In this document: positions 1 through 8,711 of the stretch, in pieces
Numbering within the stretch: the stretch's first letter is position 1
Layout of the letters: each line of letters opens with the position of its first letter
From: an uncultured bacterium
GTDB lineage: Bacteria; Pseudomonadota; Gammaproteobacteria; Burkholderiales; Burkholderiaceae_E
Direction of reading: 5' to 3'
Assembly: GCA_903907905.1 (NCBI GenBank)
Contig: CAIVPX010000091.1
Location: forward strand, 1-33,337
Length of the DNA stretch: 33,337 bases
Made by a program: the position numbers and the translations under genes
The notes under the pieces: model-generated
Seen by the model: the letters and a program-made list of their open reading frames with translations, nothing else
Told to the model about the DNA's origin: nothing
Databases searched by the model: none

Positions 1-279
1 ACTGGTGTGAACCGCCAGCGGCGACCCCTGTTCGGTCCAGATGGCGGCGTACTTTTGCGCGGACTTGGCCGGCCGCACATTGAGGATGATGCCGTTCAGG
101 ATGATCGACCAGACGAGCCTGGGAATCTCGACAACCCGCGGATCGGATAAAAACTCGCGCAAATAACGCCGGACCGCGCTGGTTTCGGGCGCGTCGGGCG
201 TGCCCAGTTGCACAAGCAACACGGCCGTGCGGGCAGGCATGGCATGAGTGAAGGCGCTGGCAGCGCTGAACCGGGACAT
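1..279 (-). CDS. hemH: Ferrochelatase, N-terminal part (cut by window edge)
   Basis: Only the first 93 residues are inside the window; the gene continues past base 1. Ferrochelatase inserts Fe2+ into protoporphyrin IX, the last step of protoheme synthesis. The visible part carries the family's opening pattern, [12 protein letters not shown] at about residues 21-32, then [18 protein letters not shown], then a segment ending in [13 protein letters not shown] chose ATG at 279. An in-frame ATG at residue 14 would also leave the conserved start intact. The gene lies 33 nt downstream of hrcA on the same strand. A TATAGT hexamer at 312-317 overlaps the hrcA stop codon and could be its own -10, but no good -35 accompanies it. 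Identity is confident; the exact start is less so. Confidence 0.93.
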   Translation of the reverse strand, partial: MSRFSAASAFTHAMPARTAVLLVQLGTPDAPETSAVRRYLREFLSDPRVVEIPRLVWSIILNGIILNVRPAKSAQKYAAIWTEQGSPLAVHTS

Positions 280-312
280 GACCGGGCAACCTGAATTGAA
301 CGAAACACCACA

Positions 313-1332
313 CTATACGTTGTGCGAGAGCGCGCTCGAGACCAGCTTTGCGGTTATGTCAACTATAGGGATGACCCGCTCGTAGGCCATGCGGGTTGGA
401 CCGATGACGCCTAAGGTGCCCACGATGCGGCCATCGGCACTGTATGGCGCCACCACGACACTCAACTCTTCCATGGGCACCAGTTGCGACTCACCCCCGA
501 TGAAAATCTGCACCCCCTGGGCCCGGCTGGATGAGTCGAGCAGCTCCAGCAAACGCGTGCGCTGCTCGAAAAGATCGAACAGCTGTCGCAGCCTTTCCAT
601 GCTGTCGGACAGGTCGGCCACGCCCAGCAGGTTGCGTTGGCCCGAAATGACGACAGGCTGACTGTCCTCGGTGAGGGCGCGGTTGCTGGCCTCGACGGCG
701 GCAGTCATCAGCGACGTGATGTCGTCGCGCAGCGTGCTGAGTTCGTCATGCAGGCCGCTTCGAATCGACTCGAAATCAAGCCCTGCGAAATGCGCATTGA
801 GGTAGTTGGACGCTTCGATCAGTTGGGTCGGCGAGTAATCGCGCTCGGTCAGCAAAATGCGGTTCTGAACGTCGCCCTCGGGGGTGACGATGATCAGCAG
901 AATGCGCTGATCGGAGAGCCGCAAGAACTCAACCTGCCGAAACAGTGAGGCTCGGCGGGGCGTCATGACGACCCCCGCAAAGTGAGACAGGCTCGACAGC
1001 ATGGAGGCGGCAGCGCTCAGCACACGCTGCGGCTCATCGGCCCGAAGCCCGCCTTCGATGCGGGCAGTCTGCTCGACCTCCAGCGGCTGCACCTTGAGCA
1101 GGGTGTCCACGAAGAGGCGATACCCTCGCGGCGTCGGCACGCGCCCTGCTGAGGTATGGGGACTGTGGATGAGGCCGAGCGCCTCGAGGTCGGCCATGAC
1201 ATTGCGGATGGTGGCCGGCGACAGGTCGATGCCCGCATGGCGCGACAGGGTGCGAGATCCAACCGGCTGACCGTCGGAGATATACCGTTCAACCAGGGCT
1301 TTGAGCAGGGTCTGAGCGCGTCTGTCCAGCAT
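313..1332 (-). CDS. hrcA: Heat-inducible transcription repressor HrcA
   Basis: A 339-residue protein of normal length for HrcA, the repressor that binds CIRCE operators in front of groESL/dnaK-type genes and is kept active by GroEL. The N-terminal winged-helix part begins [18 protein letters not shown] and includes the typical [16 protein letters not shown] helix (about residues 38-53). The C-terminal half has the HrcA dimerisation features, for example [10 protein letters not shown] and a final segment with [15 protein letters not shown]. The reading frame stays open upstream to 1461, but homology starts at ATG 1332, which also fits the promoter at 1340-1367. No CIRCE inverted repeat is visible upstream, so autoregulation is not supported. 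It is divergent from nadK and followed by hemH. Confidence 0.95.
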   Translation of the reverse strand: MLDRRAQTLLKALVERYISDGQPVGSRTLSRHAGIDLSPATIRNVMADLEALGLIHSPHTSAGRVPTPRGYRLFVDTLLKVQPLEVEQTARIEGGLRADEPQRVLSAAASMLSSLSHFAGVVMTPRRASLFRQVEFLRLSDQRILLIIVTPEGDVQNRILLTERDYSPTQLIEASNYLNAHFAGLDFESIRSGLHDELSTLRDDITSLMTAAVEASNRALTEDSQPVVISGQRNLLGVADLSDSMERLRQLFDLFEQRTRLLELLDSSSRAQGVQIFIGGESQLVPMEELSVVVAPYSADGRIVGTLGVIGPTRMAYERVIPIVDITAKLVSSALSHNV

Positions 1333-1339
1333 GAGGCGT

Positions 1340-1367
1340 ATTGTAGGCAGACGACGGCTTGGCGCAA
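1340..1367 (-). promoter_or_regulatory. Promoter of hrcA, probably giving a leaderless mRNA
   Basis: On the minus strand TTGCGC (1362-1367) and TACAAT (1340-1345) are separated by 16 nt, a good sigma-70 match. The -10 ends 7 nt before the hrcA ATG and no Shine-Dalgarno sequence lies between them. The predicted start site is therefore at or next to the A of the ATG. Confidence 0.6.
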
Positions 1368-1511
1368 GCGGCATGACAACATTGCCCTGACAGTCGGGGC
1401 TCCCGGAGCCTCCCCGCGCTAACCAATCCGGAGCCCGATGGCCAGCGACGCATCGACACACCGGGATAGTCCTCTGGTGCCAGGGTCCGCAGGGCGACCG
1501 CCGCGGGCTTG

Positions 1512-1520
1512 TGCTTTAAT
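1512..1520 (+). promoter_or_regulatory. Extended -10 in front of nadK
   Basis: TGC-TTTAAT (TG at 1512-1513, hexamer 1515-1520) is an extended -10 element ending 7 nt before the nadK ATG. There is no clear -35 and no Shine-Dalgarno sequence. The spacing suggests transcription starts at the start codon. Confidence 0.4.
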
Positions 1521-1527
1521 CCCTGCC

Positions 1528-2430
1528 ATGAAAAAAGACTTCCGCACCGTCGCGCTGATCGGGCGCTTCCAGACCGCTGCGGTCGGCGAGTCGCTTCGGG
1601 ACATCGCCGACTTCCTCGGTTCGCGAAATGTCGAAGTGCTGTTTGACGAGGGCACGGCTGCGTCGATCGGCTTTGGTGAAGCCAGCGGGGCCCCCATCGA
1701 GCGTCTGGGTCACGAGGCCGATCTGGCCATCACCGTCGGCGGCGACGGCACCATGCTGGGGGTTGCCCGCCTGATGGCCCCTTATGGCGTACCGGTCGTC
1801 GGCATCAACCACGGCCGCCTCGGTTTCATCACCGACATTCCGCTTGCGGGCTGGCGGCCGGCCCTCGACAGCATCCTCAACGGCAAGTTCGACTCCGAAG
1901 AACGATCGCTGCTCACCTCCCGCGTGCTTCGCGATCACGAAGCCATCTGGCACGAACTGTCACTCAACGACGTCGTGGTCAGCCGATCGTCGCGCAGCGG
2001 CATGATCGAGCTTCAGGTTGAAGTCGATGATCAGTACATGTACACGCAACGAGGCGACGGGCTGATCATCGCCACGCCTACGGGCTCCACCGCCTACTCG
2101 CTGTCGGCCAACGGCCCCATTCTTCATCCGTTGCTGCGCGGGCTCGTGCTGGTGCCGGTCGCCCCGCAGACGCTTTCGAACCGACCCATCTCCCTCCCCG
2201 ATGACGTCAAGATCGTGGTGCGGGTGGTGGGCGGGCGCGAACCGCGGGTCGCTTGCGACATGCAGGTCTTCACCGATCTGCAAGTGGGCGATGACATCAT
2301 CATCGAGCGCGCCCCCTTCACTGCCCGACTGCTTCACCCGCCTGGCTACAGCTATTTCGCCACGCTGCGCGGCAAGCTCAACTGGCAGGAACTGCCGCAC
2401 TCGTTGCAGCGACGCGAACCCGAGCGTTGA
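1528..2430 (+). CDS. nadK: NAD kinase
   Basis: A 300-residue ATP-dependent NAD kinase that makes NADP+ in the cytoplasm. The signature GGDGT is at residues 71-75 in the context AITVGGDGTMLG. It is followed by GINHGRLGFITDI, the LNDVVVSR segment, and GDGLIIATPTGSTAYSLSANG, which forms the substrate site in this family. The start is ATG 1528 (MKKDFRTVAL); the frame extends upstream to 1438, but those residues do not look like the family. It is divergent from hrcA, with recN following 44 nt downstream on the same strand. No Shine-Dalgarno sequence precedes the ATG, but an extended -10 lies 7 nt upstream. Confidence 0.96.
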   Translation: MKKDFRTVALIGRFQTAAVGESLRDIADFLGSRNVEVLFDEGTAASIGFGEASGAPIERLGHEADLAITVGGDGTMLGVARLMAPYGVPVVGINHGRLGFITDIPLAGWRPALDSILNGKFDSEERSLLTSRVLRDHEAIWHELSLNDVVVSRSSRSGMIELQVEVDDQYMYTQRGDGLIIATPTGSTAYSLSANGPILHPLLRGLVLVPVAPQTLSNRPISLPDDVKIVVRVVGGREPRVACDMQVFTDLQVGDDIIIERAPFTARLLHPPGYSYFATLRGKLNWQELPHSLQRREPER

Positions 2431-2474
2431 CGTCGCCCCCTCGCCCCTCGCCCCGTTCACCTTCATCTGATGCC

Positions 2475-4127
2475 ATGCTGTTGTCGTTGCGCCTCCGGGA
2501 TTTCGTGATCGTTGATGCGGCCGACCTCGAATTCGGCGAGGGTTTCACGGTACTCACCGGTGAAACGGGCGCCGGCAAATCCATTCTGCTGGATGCCCTG
2601 GGCCTTGCGCTGGGCGCCCGCGCCGACGCGAGCGTCGTGCGCGAGCACTGCCCAAGGGCCGATATCAGCGCGAGCTTCCGCAGCCCCGAGGGGCTCGACC
2701 CCTGGCTGGCCGAGCGCGCACTCGGCGGCGATCCCGGCATCGTCATGCTGCGACGGATCGTCGAGTCCGACGGGCGCTCTCGCGCGCTCATCAACGGTCA
2801 ACCCGCTACGGTCTCGCTCATGCGGGAGGTCGGTGAGCGGCTGGTCGACATCCACGGCCAGCATTCGGCGCAATCGCTGCTTCGGCAGGGGGCGCAGCGC
2901 GCGCTGCTGGATGCGTCGGCAGGCATCACCGCCGAAGTCATGGCCTTGGCTGACCTCTTCACGCAGTGGCAAACCCTGGAGCATGAGCTGGCAGCGGCCC
3001 AGGCCGGCGGCCGCGAGCAGGCGCTCGAACGCGATCGCCTGCAGTGGCAGGTGTCCGAGCTCGCTGCTCTCGGACTCAAACCGGGCGACTGGGCGTCGCT
3101 CAATGAGGAGCAGCGGCGCTTGTCGCACGCGGCCTCGCTGATCGAGGGTGCGCAAGGCGCGGCCGAGGCGCTCACCGATGGCGAAATGCCGGTCTCGGCC
3201 CAGCTATCGGAGCTGCTCGCGCGGCTTCGCCCCCTGGCTCAGGTGGACGGTCGGTTGCGAGAGTCGGTCGAGCTCCTCGACAGCGCGCTCATCCAGGTCG
3301 ACGAGGCGGCCTCCACGCTCGCCAGCTACGCCAGCCGAATCGAACTGGATCCGGGGCGGCTCGCCGAGATCGAGCAGCAAATCAGCGCCATCTTCAGCAC
3401 CTCGCGGAAATTCAGACTCGCAGTCGACGATATCCCCGCAGAGCTCGAGGCCCTGGCGGCGCGCCTGGCCGAGCTCGAGCGTGCGCAAGACATCGAAGGG
3501 CTGCAGCAGCGCGTCGCAGCCGCCCGGGCCGTGTTCGACAAGGCCGCCCGCAAGATCTCGGCCGCACGAGCCAAGGCGGCCGATCAGTTGAGTGCCGGCA
3601 TCAGCGCCCTGCTGCGCGAACTGGGCATGAGCGGCTCGAGCCTTCATGTGGCGCTCGAGCCTGCAGCCCCCGGGCCAGCAGGCATCGACAGCGTGGAGTT
3701 CCGGATTGCCGGACACGCGGGCTCCGCCCCCCGCCCTCTCGCCAAGGTGGCCTCTGGCGGCGAACTCTCGCGCATCGGTCTTGCCATCGCGGTGCTGGCC
3801 GCCCGGGCCAACCCGGTTCCCACGCTCATCTTCGACGAAGCCGATGCGGGCGTGGGCGGTGCAGTGGCTGAGGTGATCGGCGCGCTGATGCGCCGCCTGG
3901 GGAAGGATCGCCAGGTGCTGTGCGTCACCCACCTGCCGCAAGTGGCCGCGCAGGCCCATCAGCAGCTCAAGGTCATCCGGGAGATCGCACAGCAGGGCGC
4001 CTTGAGCCGCGTGCAGGCGCTGGCCCGCAACGAGCGAGTCGAAGAAATCGCCCGCATGCTGGGAGGTGTTGAGATCACCGCCACCACGCGAAAGCACGCC
4101 CGCGAAATGCTGGCACAGGCAGGCTGA
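2475..4127 (+). CDS. recN: DNA repair protein RecN
   Basis: A 550-residue SMC-like ATPase of double-strand break repair, close to the usual length. Walker A is GETGAGKS at residues 29-36. The middle is a long, charged, Leu/Ala-rich coiled-coil region. The C-terminal head has the ABC signature (ASGGELSRIGLA), Walker B (PTLIFDEADAGVGG) and the switch segment VLCVTHLPQVAAQAH. The start is ATG 2475, where homology begins; a TTG at 2427 overlapping the nadK stop would only add a low-complexity Ser/Pro leader. It probably shares the nadK transcript. Its 3' end converges on the Anbu operon. Confidence 0.96.
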   Translation: MLLSLRLRDFVIVDAADLEFGEGFTVLTGETGAGKSILLDALGLALGARADASVVREHCPRADISASFRSPEGLDPWLAERALGGDPGIVMLRRIVESDGRSRALINGQPATVSLMREVGERLVDIHGQHSAQSLLRQGAQRALLDASAGITAEVMALADLFTQWQTLEHELAAAQAGGREQALERDRLQWQVSELAALGLKPGDWASLNEEQRRLSHAASLIEGAQGAAEALTDGEMPVSAQLSELLARLRPLAQVDGRLRESVELLDSALIQVDEAASTLASYASRIELDPGRLAEIEQQISAIFSTSRKFRLAVDDIPAELEALAARLAELERAQDIEGLQQRVAAARAVFDKAARKISAARAKAADQLSAGISALLRELGMSGSSLHVALEPAAPGPAGIDSVEFRIAGHAGSAPRPLAKVASGGELSRIGLAIAVLAARANPVPTLIFDEADAGVGGAVAEVIGALMRRLGKDRQVLCVTHLPQVAAQAHQQLKVIREIAQQGALSRVQALARNERVEEIARMLGGVEITATTRKHAREMLAQAG

Positions 4128-4131
4128 TCAA

Positions 4132-4152
4132 GCGGTTTCGTCCAGAGACCGC
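4132..4152. terminator. Weak hairpin between convergent recN and the Anbu gene
   Basis: A 7-bp stem (one G-U pair) with a 7-nt loop lies between the two stop codons. There is no U-run on either side, so it could end or stabilise transcripts but is not a canonical intrinsic terminator. Confidence 0.25.
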
Positions 4153-4177
4153 GCCAGGCAGCCCGCGTACCGCCGGC

Positions 4178-4912
4178 TCAGACCTTGAACCACTCCGGCG
4201 CCGGCAATTCGTTGAACACCTTGCGAAGGCCCTGGCTCCAACCGTTTCGCAGGGCGCCAAAATAGGCATCACTCGAATCGATCCGGTGCCGGAACGAAAC
4301 CGCCAGCGCATCGCGTCGCACCATTGCCAGGTCGATCGGCAAGCCCACCGACAGGTTGCTTCGCATGGTCGAGTCAAACGACACGAGCGCACACTTGAGG
4401 GCTTCGTCGAGCGCTGTTTCAGGCTTGACCACCCGATCGATGATGGGCTTGCCGTACTTGCTCTCACCAATCTGAAAGAACGGCGTGTCATCACTGGTTT
4501 CGATGCAATTGCCCTGCGGATACACCAGAAACAGCCGTGGTGCCTCGCCCGCAATCTGGCCGCCCACCAGAAACATGGCGCTGAAATCGACACTGCTCTG
4601 CTCTTCGCCCCCGCTGGTGTGCGTGCGAATGACGCCTCGCAGCACCTCGCCCACCAGTCTGGCGGCATCAAACATGGAGTCAACCGTCAGCAGGCTGGTG
4701 TCACCTTGCGCATTGAGCTTGCCGAGCTTGCTGACAACCGTCTGGGTGGTGGCGAGATTGCCCGAATTGAGCAGCACGATCACGCGCTCACCGGGCTTTT
4801 CAACGATCGACATCTTGGAAAAGGTGGAGACGTGATCGAGCCCCGCATTCGTGCGGGAGTCGGACGCAAAAAGCAGCCCGGCCTCGAGCGACATCGCGAC
4901 ACAATAGGTCAT
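4178..4912 (-). CDS. Anbu-type proteasome-like peptidase
   Basis: A 244-residue member of the proteasome/HslV fold family, of the Anbu (COG3484) type as recognised from its N-terminus. Residues 2-7 are TYCVAM, so removal of the initiator Met would expose the catalytic Thr without a propeptide. SDSRTNAG supplies the conserved Asp (D18, 17 in mature numbering) and STFSKM the Lys (K33, 32 in mature numbering) of the proteasome active site. Family members form self-compartmentalised rings; their substrate and any unfoldase are not established. The ATG overlaps the stop of the transglutaminase-like gene by 4 nt, so the two are translationally coupled. It is the last gene of a four-gene operon. The related betaproteobacterial homologue BPH is an alternative, but the start sequence and operon partners favour Anbu. 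Confidence 0.88.
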   Translation of the reverse strand: MTYCVAMSLEAGLLFASDSRTNAGLDHVSTFSKMSIVEKPGERVIVLLNSGNLATTQTVVSKLGKLNAQGDTSLLTVDSMFDAARLVGEVLRGVIRTHTSGGEEQSSVDFSAMFLVGGQIAGEAPRLFLVYPQGNCIETSDDTPFFQIGESKYGKPIIDRVVKPETALDEALKCALVSFDSTMRSNLSVGLPIDLAMVRRDALAVSFRHRIDSSDAYFGALRNGWSQGLRKVFNELPAPEWFKV

Positions 4913-5703
4913 TGCGCAGCCGCCTCCACGCAGGCTGAGGCCGACATCTGCTCGTCACCGCCGCCCATGCGCATGCCACGGACCGGGCAGGCATCCAGAT
5001 AGTCGAGTCCGATGGCAAGCTTGAGGTGCCCGCCTCCGACGTGCCGGCCGTTGCTGATATCAAACCCAACCCACCGGTTAGCCATCCAGACCTCAGACCA
5101 GGCATGGCTCGCCACCTCGGTGCGACTCGGCGAGTGAACGTAGCCGCTGACATAACGGGCTGGCACCCCCAGCAACCTGCAGCAGGCGAGAAATACGTGC
5201 GTGTGATCCTGACAGACACCCGCGCCCAGGGCGAAGGACTGCGCAGCAGTGTGATCGACCGCCGTGCTGCCCGGTGTGTAGGGCATGCGGTCGAGCACGG
5301 CCGCCATGAGGTCGCTGAGAGCAATCAGGGGCCGGGACACCGCAAGCCGCCGCATCGGTTCGACAAAGGCGGAGAGCGCCTCGTCGGGTTCGGTCAGCGG
5401 CGTGGGCCGCAGAAACACCATGGGATTGATCGGGCCGGCGGGCTCGCCCTCATCGACATCGGCCACATCCACCGAACCCTGGGCAGTGAGCCGGATCTCC
5501 TGATAGGGCGCATCCAGCGTCAGCACATGGGTAATGTTGTCGAAGGCATCGCGCAGGCTGACCGCCCGGGCGGGCAATTGCAGGTCCCAGCGAATGACAC
5601 GCTGCCGAGGCCCCGCGCACGGCGACAGACGAATGTACTGGGTGCTACGCGAGACTTTCTGCGCGTAGCGATAGACGGTGGTGTGCTGAACGGAAAGATG
5701 CAT
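4909..5703 (-). CDS. Transglutaminase-like cysteine peptidase family protein
   Basis: A 264-residue cytoplasmic protein with no signal peptide. The N-terminal part (about 1-75, starting MHLSVQHTTVYRY) is the bacterial transglutaminase-like N-terminal beta domain. The C-terminal part is the papain-like transglutaminase core with a visible triad: C164 in GVCQDHTH, H200 in VASHAWSEVW and D215 in GFDISN. It could cleave or form amide bonds; no substrate is known. It starts 12 nt after the alpha-E gene and overlaps the Anbu gene by 4 nt. ATG 5703 was chosen over an upstream in-frame TTG. In this operon type it is predicted to add or remove a peptide made by the ATP-grasp protein, but that is inference. 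Confidence 0.85.
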   Translation of the reverse strand: MHLSVQHTTVYRYAQKVSRSTQYIRLSPCAGPRQRVIRWDLQLPARAVSLRDAFDNITHVLTLDAPYQEIRLTAQGSVDVADVDEGEPAGPINPMVFLRPTPLTEPDEALSAFVEPMRRLAVSRPLIALSDLMAAVLDRMPYTPGSTAVDHTAAQSFALGAGVCQDHTHVFLACCRLLGVPARYVSGYVHSPSRTEVASHAWSEVWMANRWVGFDISNGRHVGGGHLKLAIGLDYLDACPVRGMRMGGGDEQMSASACVEAAAQ

Positions 5704-5715
5704 GACGGGCAAAGC

Positions 5716-6645
5716 CTACTTCAACTCGAGATAGGCTGCATGCAGCGCGTCACCCAAACGAACGTTCTCCCGTAGAAACCGCTCGAGAAACCCATGCAGG
5801 CCGAAGGCGTAGACCTCTTCCAGCACACCGTAGGCCAGGCGCGAGCGCAAGATGGCGGCGAGCCGTCGCGCCATGCGGCCCGACTGCTCGGGCAGATCCC
5901 GCAAAATGACATCGACCTGCTCGACACAGAAGCGAAGCGAACGCGGCAAGCGCGGGTCAAAGATCAGCAGTTCGGCAACGCGACGCGCATCGATGGCATC
6001 GCGGTAGGTGTCTCGGTAGGCCTCGAAGGCGCTAACCGAGCGCAGCACGGCGCTCAGGCTGTAGTAATCGGTCAGCACATCCTCGTCGACACCGCCCGTA
6101 CCTGGCGCCTGCTTGACCGAGAGGATTCGCGCTGTGTTGTCGCCGCGCTCGATGAAGGTTCCCAGCCGAATGAACAGGTAGGGCTGGTCCTGGCGGATCG
6201 TGGCGCCAGTGATGCCACGAAACATGTGGCTGCGCTCCTTCACCCAATCGAAGAAGGGCGCGTCAATGGCGCTACCCGCAGACCGATGCCGGTGCAATTG
6301 CAGCCAGGTGTCGTTGATGTTCTCCCACATTTCGGAGGTGATCGAACCGCGGACCGCCCGCGCGTTTTCACGGGCGGTTTCCAGGCAGTTGACGATGCTG
6401 GACGGATGCTGCTGATCCCAGGCCAGAAACCGCGCCACATGATCGGGGGTAGCTTCGCGGCCGGTTTCACGGAAAGCCTCGAGGGTATCGGTGATGATCA
6501 GCGGTTCGATCGCCGAGCGCTCATCGCCCGGGCGTCCCGACAGCAGGGCCAGCGACTGCCCCACATCGAGAATGCGCGCCATGCTTTCGGCCCGCTCGAG
6601 GTAACGCGACATCCAGTAGAGATGCGAGGCCACGCGCGAGAGCAT
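5716..6645 (-). CDS. Alpha-E domain protein (DUF403)
   Basis: A 309-residue, almost entirely helical protein that begins MLSRVASHLYWMSRYLERAE, the hallmark start of alpha-E proteins. Later motifs include NCLETARENARAVRG, WENIN and FIRLGTFIERGDNTARIL. No catalytic site is known. The domain always seems to travel with circularly permuted ATP-grasp and transglutaminase-like proteins and may be a scaffold or a partner enzyme. Its ATG shares one base with the stop of the ATP-grasp gene (TGATG), and the next gene follows after 12 nt, so all four are one transcription unit. The frame is open upstream, but those residues fall inside the ATP-grasp gene and do not match the family. Confidence 0.88.
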   Translation of the reverse strand: MLSRVASHLYWMSRYLERAESMARILDVGQSLALLSGRPGDERSAIEPLIITDTLEAFRETGREATPDHVARFLAWDQQHPSSIVNCLETARENARAVRGSITSEMWENINDTWLQLHRHRSAGSAIDAPFFDWVKERSHMFRGITGATIRQDQPYLFIRLGTFIERGDNTARILSVKQAPGTGGVDEDVLTDYYSLSAVLRSVSAFEAYRDTYRDAIDARRVAELLIFDPRLPRSLRFCVEQVDVILRDLPEQSGRMARRLAAILRSRLAYGVLEEVYAFGLHGFLERFLRENVRLGDALHAAYLELK

Positions 6646-8105
6646 CAGGGAGTCCCCTCTGTCGGTGGCGCCAATACCCAGGTGTCTTTCGTGCCCCCGC
6701 CCTGCGACGAATTGACAACCAAAGAGCCTCGGCGCAAGGCCACGCGCGTCAGGCCACCCGGCACCATCCGAACCTCTCTGCCCACCAGCACGAAGGGTCT
6801 CAAGTCGATGTGCCGCGGGGCCACGCCCTCCTCGACAAAGGTCGGGCACGACGACAGCGATAGCGTAGGTTGCGCGATGTAGTTGGACGGATTGGCCTTG
6901 AGCACCTCGCGAAAACGCTCAACCTCCTCACGCGTACTGGTGGGGCCCACCAGCATGCCGTACCCGCCCGCGCCGTGCACCTCCTTCACCACCAGTTCGG
7001 GCAGGTGATCGAGCACATAGGCGAGGTCTTCCGGCTTGCGACACTGCCAGGTCGGCACATTGGACAGAATGGGCTCTTCCCCGAGGTAGAACCGGATCAT
7101 GTCGGGCACATAGGGATAGATCGACTTGTCGTCGGCAACCCCGGTACCGATGGCATTGGCGACGACCACGTGTCCGAGGCGATAGGCGGCGAGCAACCCC
7201 GGCACACCAAGCATGGAGTCGGGGCGAAACGCCAGCGGGTCCAGGAAATTGTCGTCGATGCGGCGGTAGATCACGTCGACGCGCTTCGGACCCGACGTCG
7301 TGCGCATGAAGACGTAGCCGTCTCTGACGAACAGGTCCTGGCCCTCGACCAGTTCGATGCCCATCTGCTGCGCGAGAAAACTGTGTTCGAAGTAGGCGCT
7401 GTTATAGCGGCCCGGCGTAAGCAGCACGACGACGGGGTCGTCGACCGTGGCCGCAGCCCGCAGGGTGTTGAGCAGCAAGGCCGGGTAATGCTCGACCGGC
7501 TGAACCGCGTGGCGCCGGAACAGGTCGGGAAACAGCCGCATCATGGTCTTGCGGTTCGACAACATGTAAGACACGCCGGACGGCACTCGGAGGTTATCCT
7601 CGAGCACGTAGTACTTGCCGTCGGCATGACGCACGATGTCAACCCCCACAATGTGGGCGTAGGTGTCATGAGGCACCTTGATGCCAATCATCGCAACCTG
7701 GTACTGATCGTTCACCAAAATTTGGTCCGCCGGAATCACGCCGGCTCGCAGGATGTCCTGCGCGTGGTAAATGTCGGACAGAAACCGGTTGATGGCCGTC
7801 ACCCGCTGGGCCAGGCCCCGCTCGAGAAACGACCACTCGTCGGCGGGAATGATCCGGGGCACCACGTCCGAGGGGATCAGCCGCTCGGTGCCGCCCTCGT
7901 CGCCGTACACAGAAAACGTGATGCCAGTCCGCCGGAAGATCAGGTCGGCCTCGGCGCGCTTGCTGGCCATGGTTTCGGCCGAGCAGGCAGCCAACCACTG
8001 CACGTAGCTTGAATAATGCGCTCGAACCCCACCCGAGGTTTCGAGCATCTCGTCAAAGATGCCCGGAGGGGGGCAGATGGGAACAATGTTCGACATCGGA
8101 TTCAT
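6645..8105 (-). CDS. Circularly permuted ATP-grasp protein
   Basis: A 486-residue member of the circularly permuted ATP-grasp type 2 family (DUF404/DUF407 pair). Recognisable segments are RTGITFSVYGDEGGTERLIP, the LEDNLRVPSGVSYML motif, DVIYRRIDDNFLDP, ANAIGTGVADDKSIYPYV, VVKEVHGAGGYGM and the C-terminal HIDLRPFVLVG. Such enzymes are predicted amide- or peptide-bond ligases acting with the alpha-E and transglutaminase-like partners. The start is uncertain: ATG 8105 gives MNPMSN, but an AGGA sits 10 nt before the in-frame ATG at 8096 and almost touches 8105, so 8096 is possible. The gene begins 47 nt after fur on the same strand, with no terminator between them. Confidence 0.88.
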   Translation of the reverse strand: MNPMSNIVPICPPPGIFDEMLETSGGVRAHYSSYVQWLAACSAETMASKRAEADLIFRRTGITFSVYGDEGGTERLIPSDVVPRIIPADEWSFLERGLAQRVTAINRFLSDIYHAQDILRAGVIPADQILVNDQYQVAMIGIKVPHDTYAHIVGVDIVRHADGKYYVLEDNLRVPSGVSYMLSNRKTMMRLFPDLFRRHAVQPVEHYPALLLNTLRAAATVDDPVVVLLTPGRYNSAYFEHSFLAQQMGIELVEGQDLFVRDGYVFMRTTSGPKRVDVIYRRIDDNFLDPLAFRPDSMLGVPGLLAAYRLGHVVVANAIGTGVADDKSIYPYVPDMIRFYLGEEPILSNVPTWQCRKPEDLAYVLDHLPELVVKEVHGAGGYGMLVGPTSTREEVERFREVLKANPSNYIAQPTLSLSSCPTFVEEGVAPRHIDLRPFVLVGREVRMVPGGLTRVALRRGSLVVNSSQGGGTKDTWVLAPPTEGTP

Positions 8106-8152
8106 GTCCTGGCAGGAGCAAAGTCCGTGCCGCCCCTGCCGCGCGCTTGCAG

Positions 8153-8632
8153 TCAGGCGGGATCGAGACCCCGGGCCCGGAAGGATGACTGGGGCACCGC
8201 GGGGCGGTGCTCGCAATCGGGCTTGACGCAATTGCCGTACAAGGCCAACGCATGATCCTGCAGCAGGAAGCCACGGTCACGCGCGATGAGTTGCTGACGC
8301 TTTTCGATACCGGGATCAAAAAACTCTTCGACCCGGCCGCACTGCATGCACACCAGGTGGTCGTGGTGTTCCCCCTGGTTGAGTTCAAACATCGCCCGGC
8401 CCGACTCGAAGTTGCTACGCTTGAGAATGCCGGCCTGCTCGAACTGCATCAGAACCCGATAAACGGTGGCCAATCCGATATCGTGCTTATCGCCAAGCAG
8501 TTCCTTGTAGACGTCCTCGGCGCTCATGTGACGCTGCCGGCCCTGCTGAAAAACCTCGAGGATTTTCATGCGCGGCATCGTGGCCTTGAGGCCCATGCTC
8601 TTGAGTTCCGAAGGTGACTTCGACGATGCCAT
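8153..8632 (-). CDS. fur: Ferric uptake regulator Fur
   Basis: A 159-residue Fur protein. The N-terminal winged helix contains the helix [20 protein letters not shown] (about 51-70). The metal-binding hinge is HHDHL (89-93), followed by CMQC (95-98) and then GRVEEFFDP. It represses iron-uptake genes when loaded with Fe2+. ATG 8632 was preferred over an in-frame TTG at 8644. It is divergent from bamE. A TATGAT hexamer at 8668-8673 may be its -10 and overlaps an inverted repeat at 8661-8677. The iron/TonB genes 2-4 kb away are plausible targets, but I could not find a full Fur box. The Anbu operon follows directly on the same strand. Confidence 0.95.
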   Translation of the reverse strand: MASSKSPSELKSMGLKATMPRMKILEVFQQGRQRHMSAEDVYKELLGDKHDIGLATVYRVLMQFEQAGILKRSNFESGRAMFELNQGEHHDHLVCMQCGRVEEFFDPGIEKRQQLIARDRGFLLQDHALALYGNCVKPDCEHRPAVPQSSFRARGLDPA

Positions 8633-8660
8633 GAACGATTCCAACCGAAACAGCGTGAAC

Positions 8661-8677
8661 TCTTTGTATCATAAAGA
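8661..8677. promoter_or_regulatory. Inverted repeat in the fur/bamE divergent promoter region
   Basis: TCTTT and AAAGA (5-bp arms) flank a 7-nt centre that contains TATGAT on the minus strand and TATCAT on the plus strand, possible -10 elements for fur and bamE. The placement suits a shared operator. The arms are short and no regulator is identified. Confidence 0.3.
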
Positions 8678-8711
8678 CTTTGCCGCACCCGCTCGCGGCT
8701 GACGAGACCCG

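Noticed and set aside
1333-1527. CIRCE operator for HrcA
   Set aside because: No TTAGCACTC-N9-GAGTGCTAA-like inverted repeat is present between hrcA and nadK, or near hemH.
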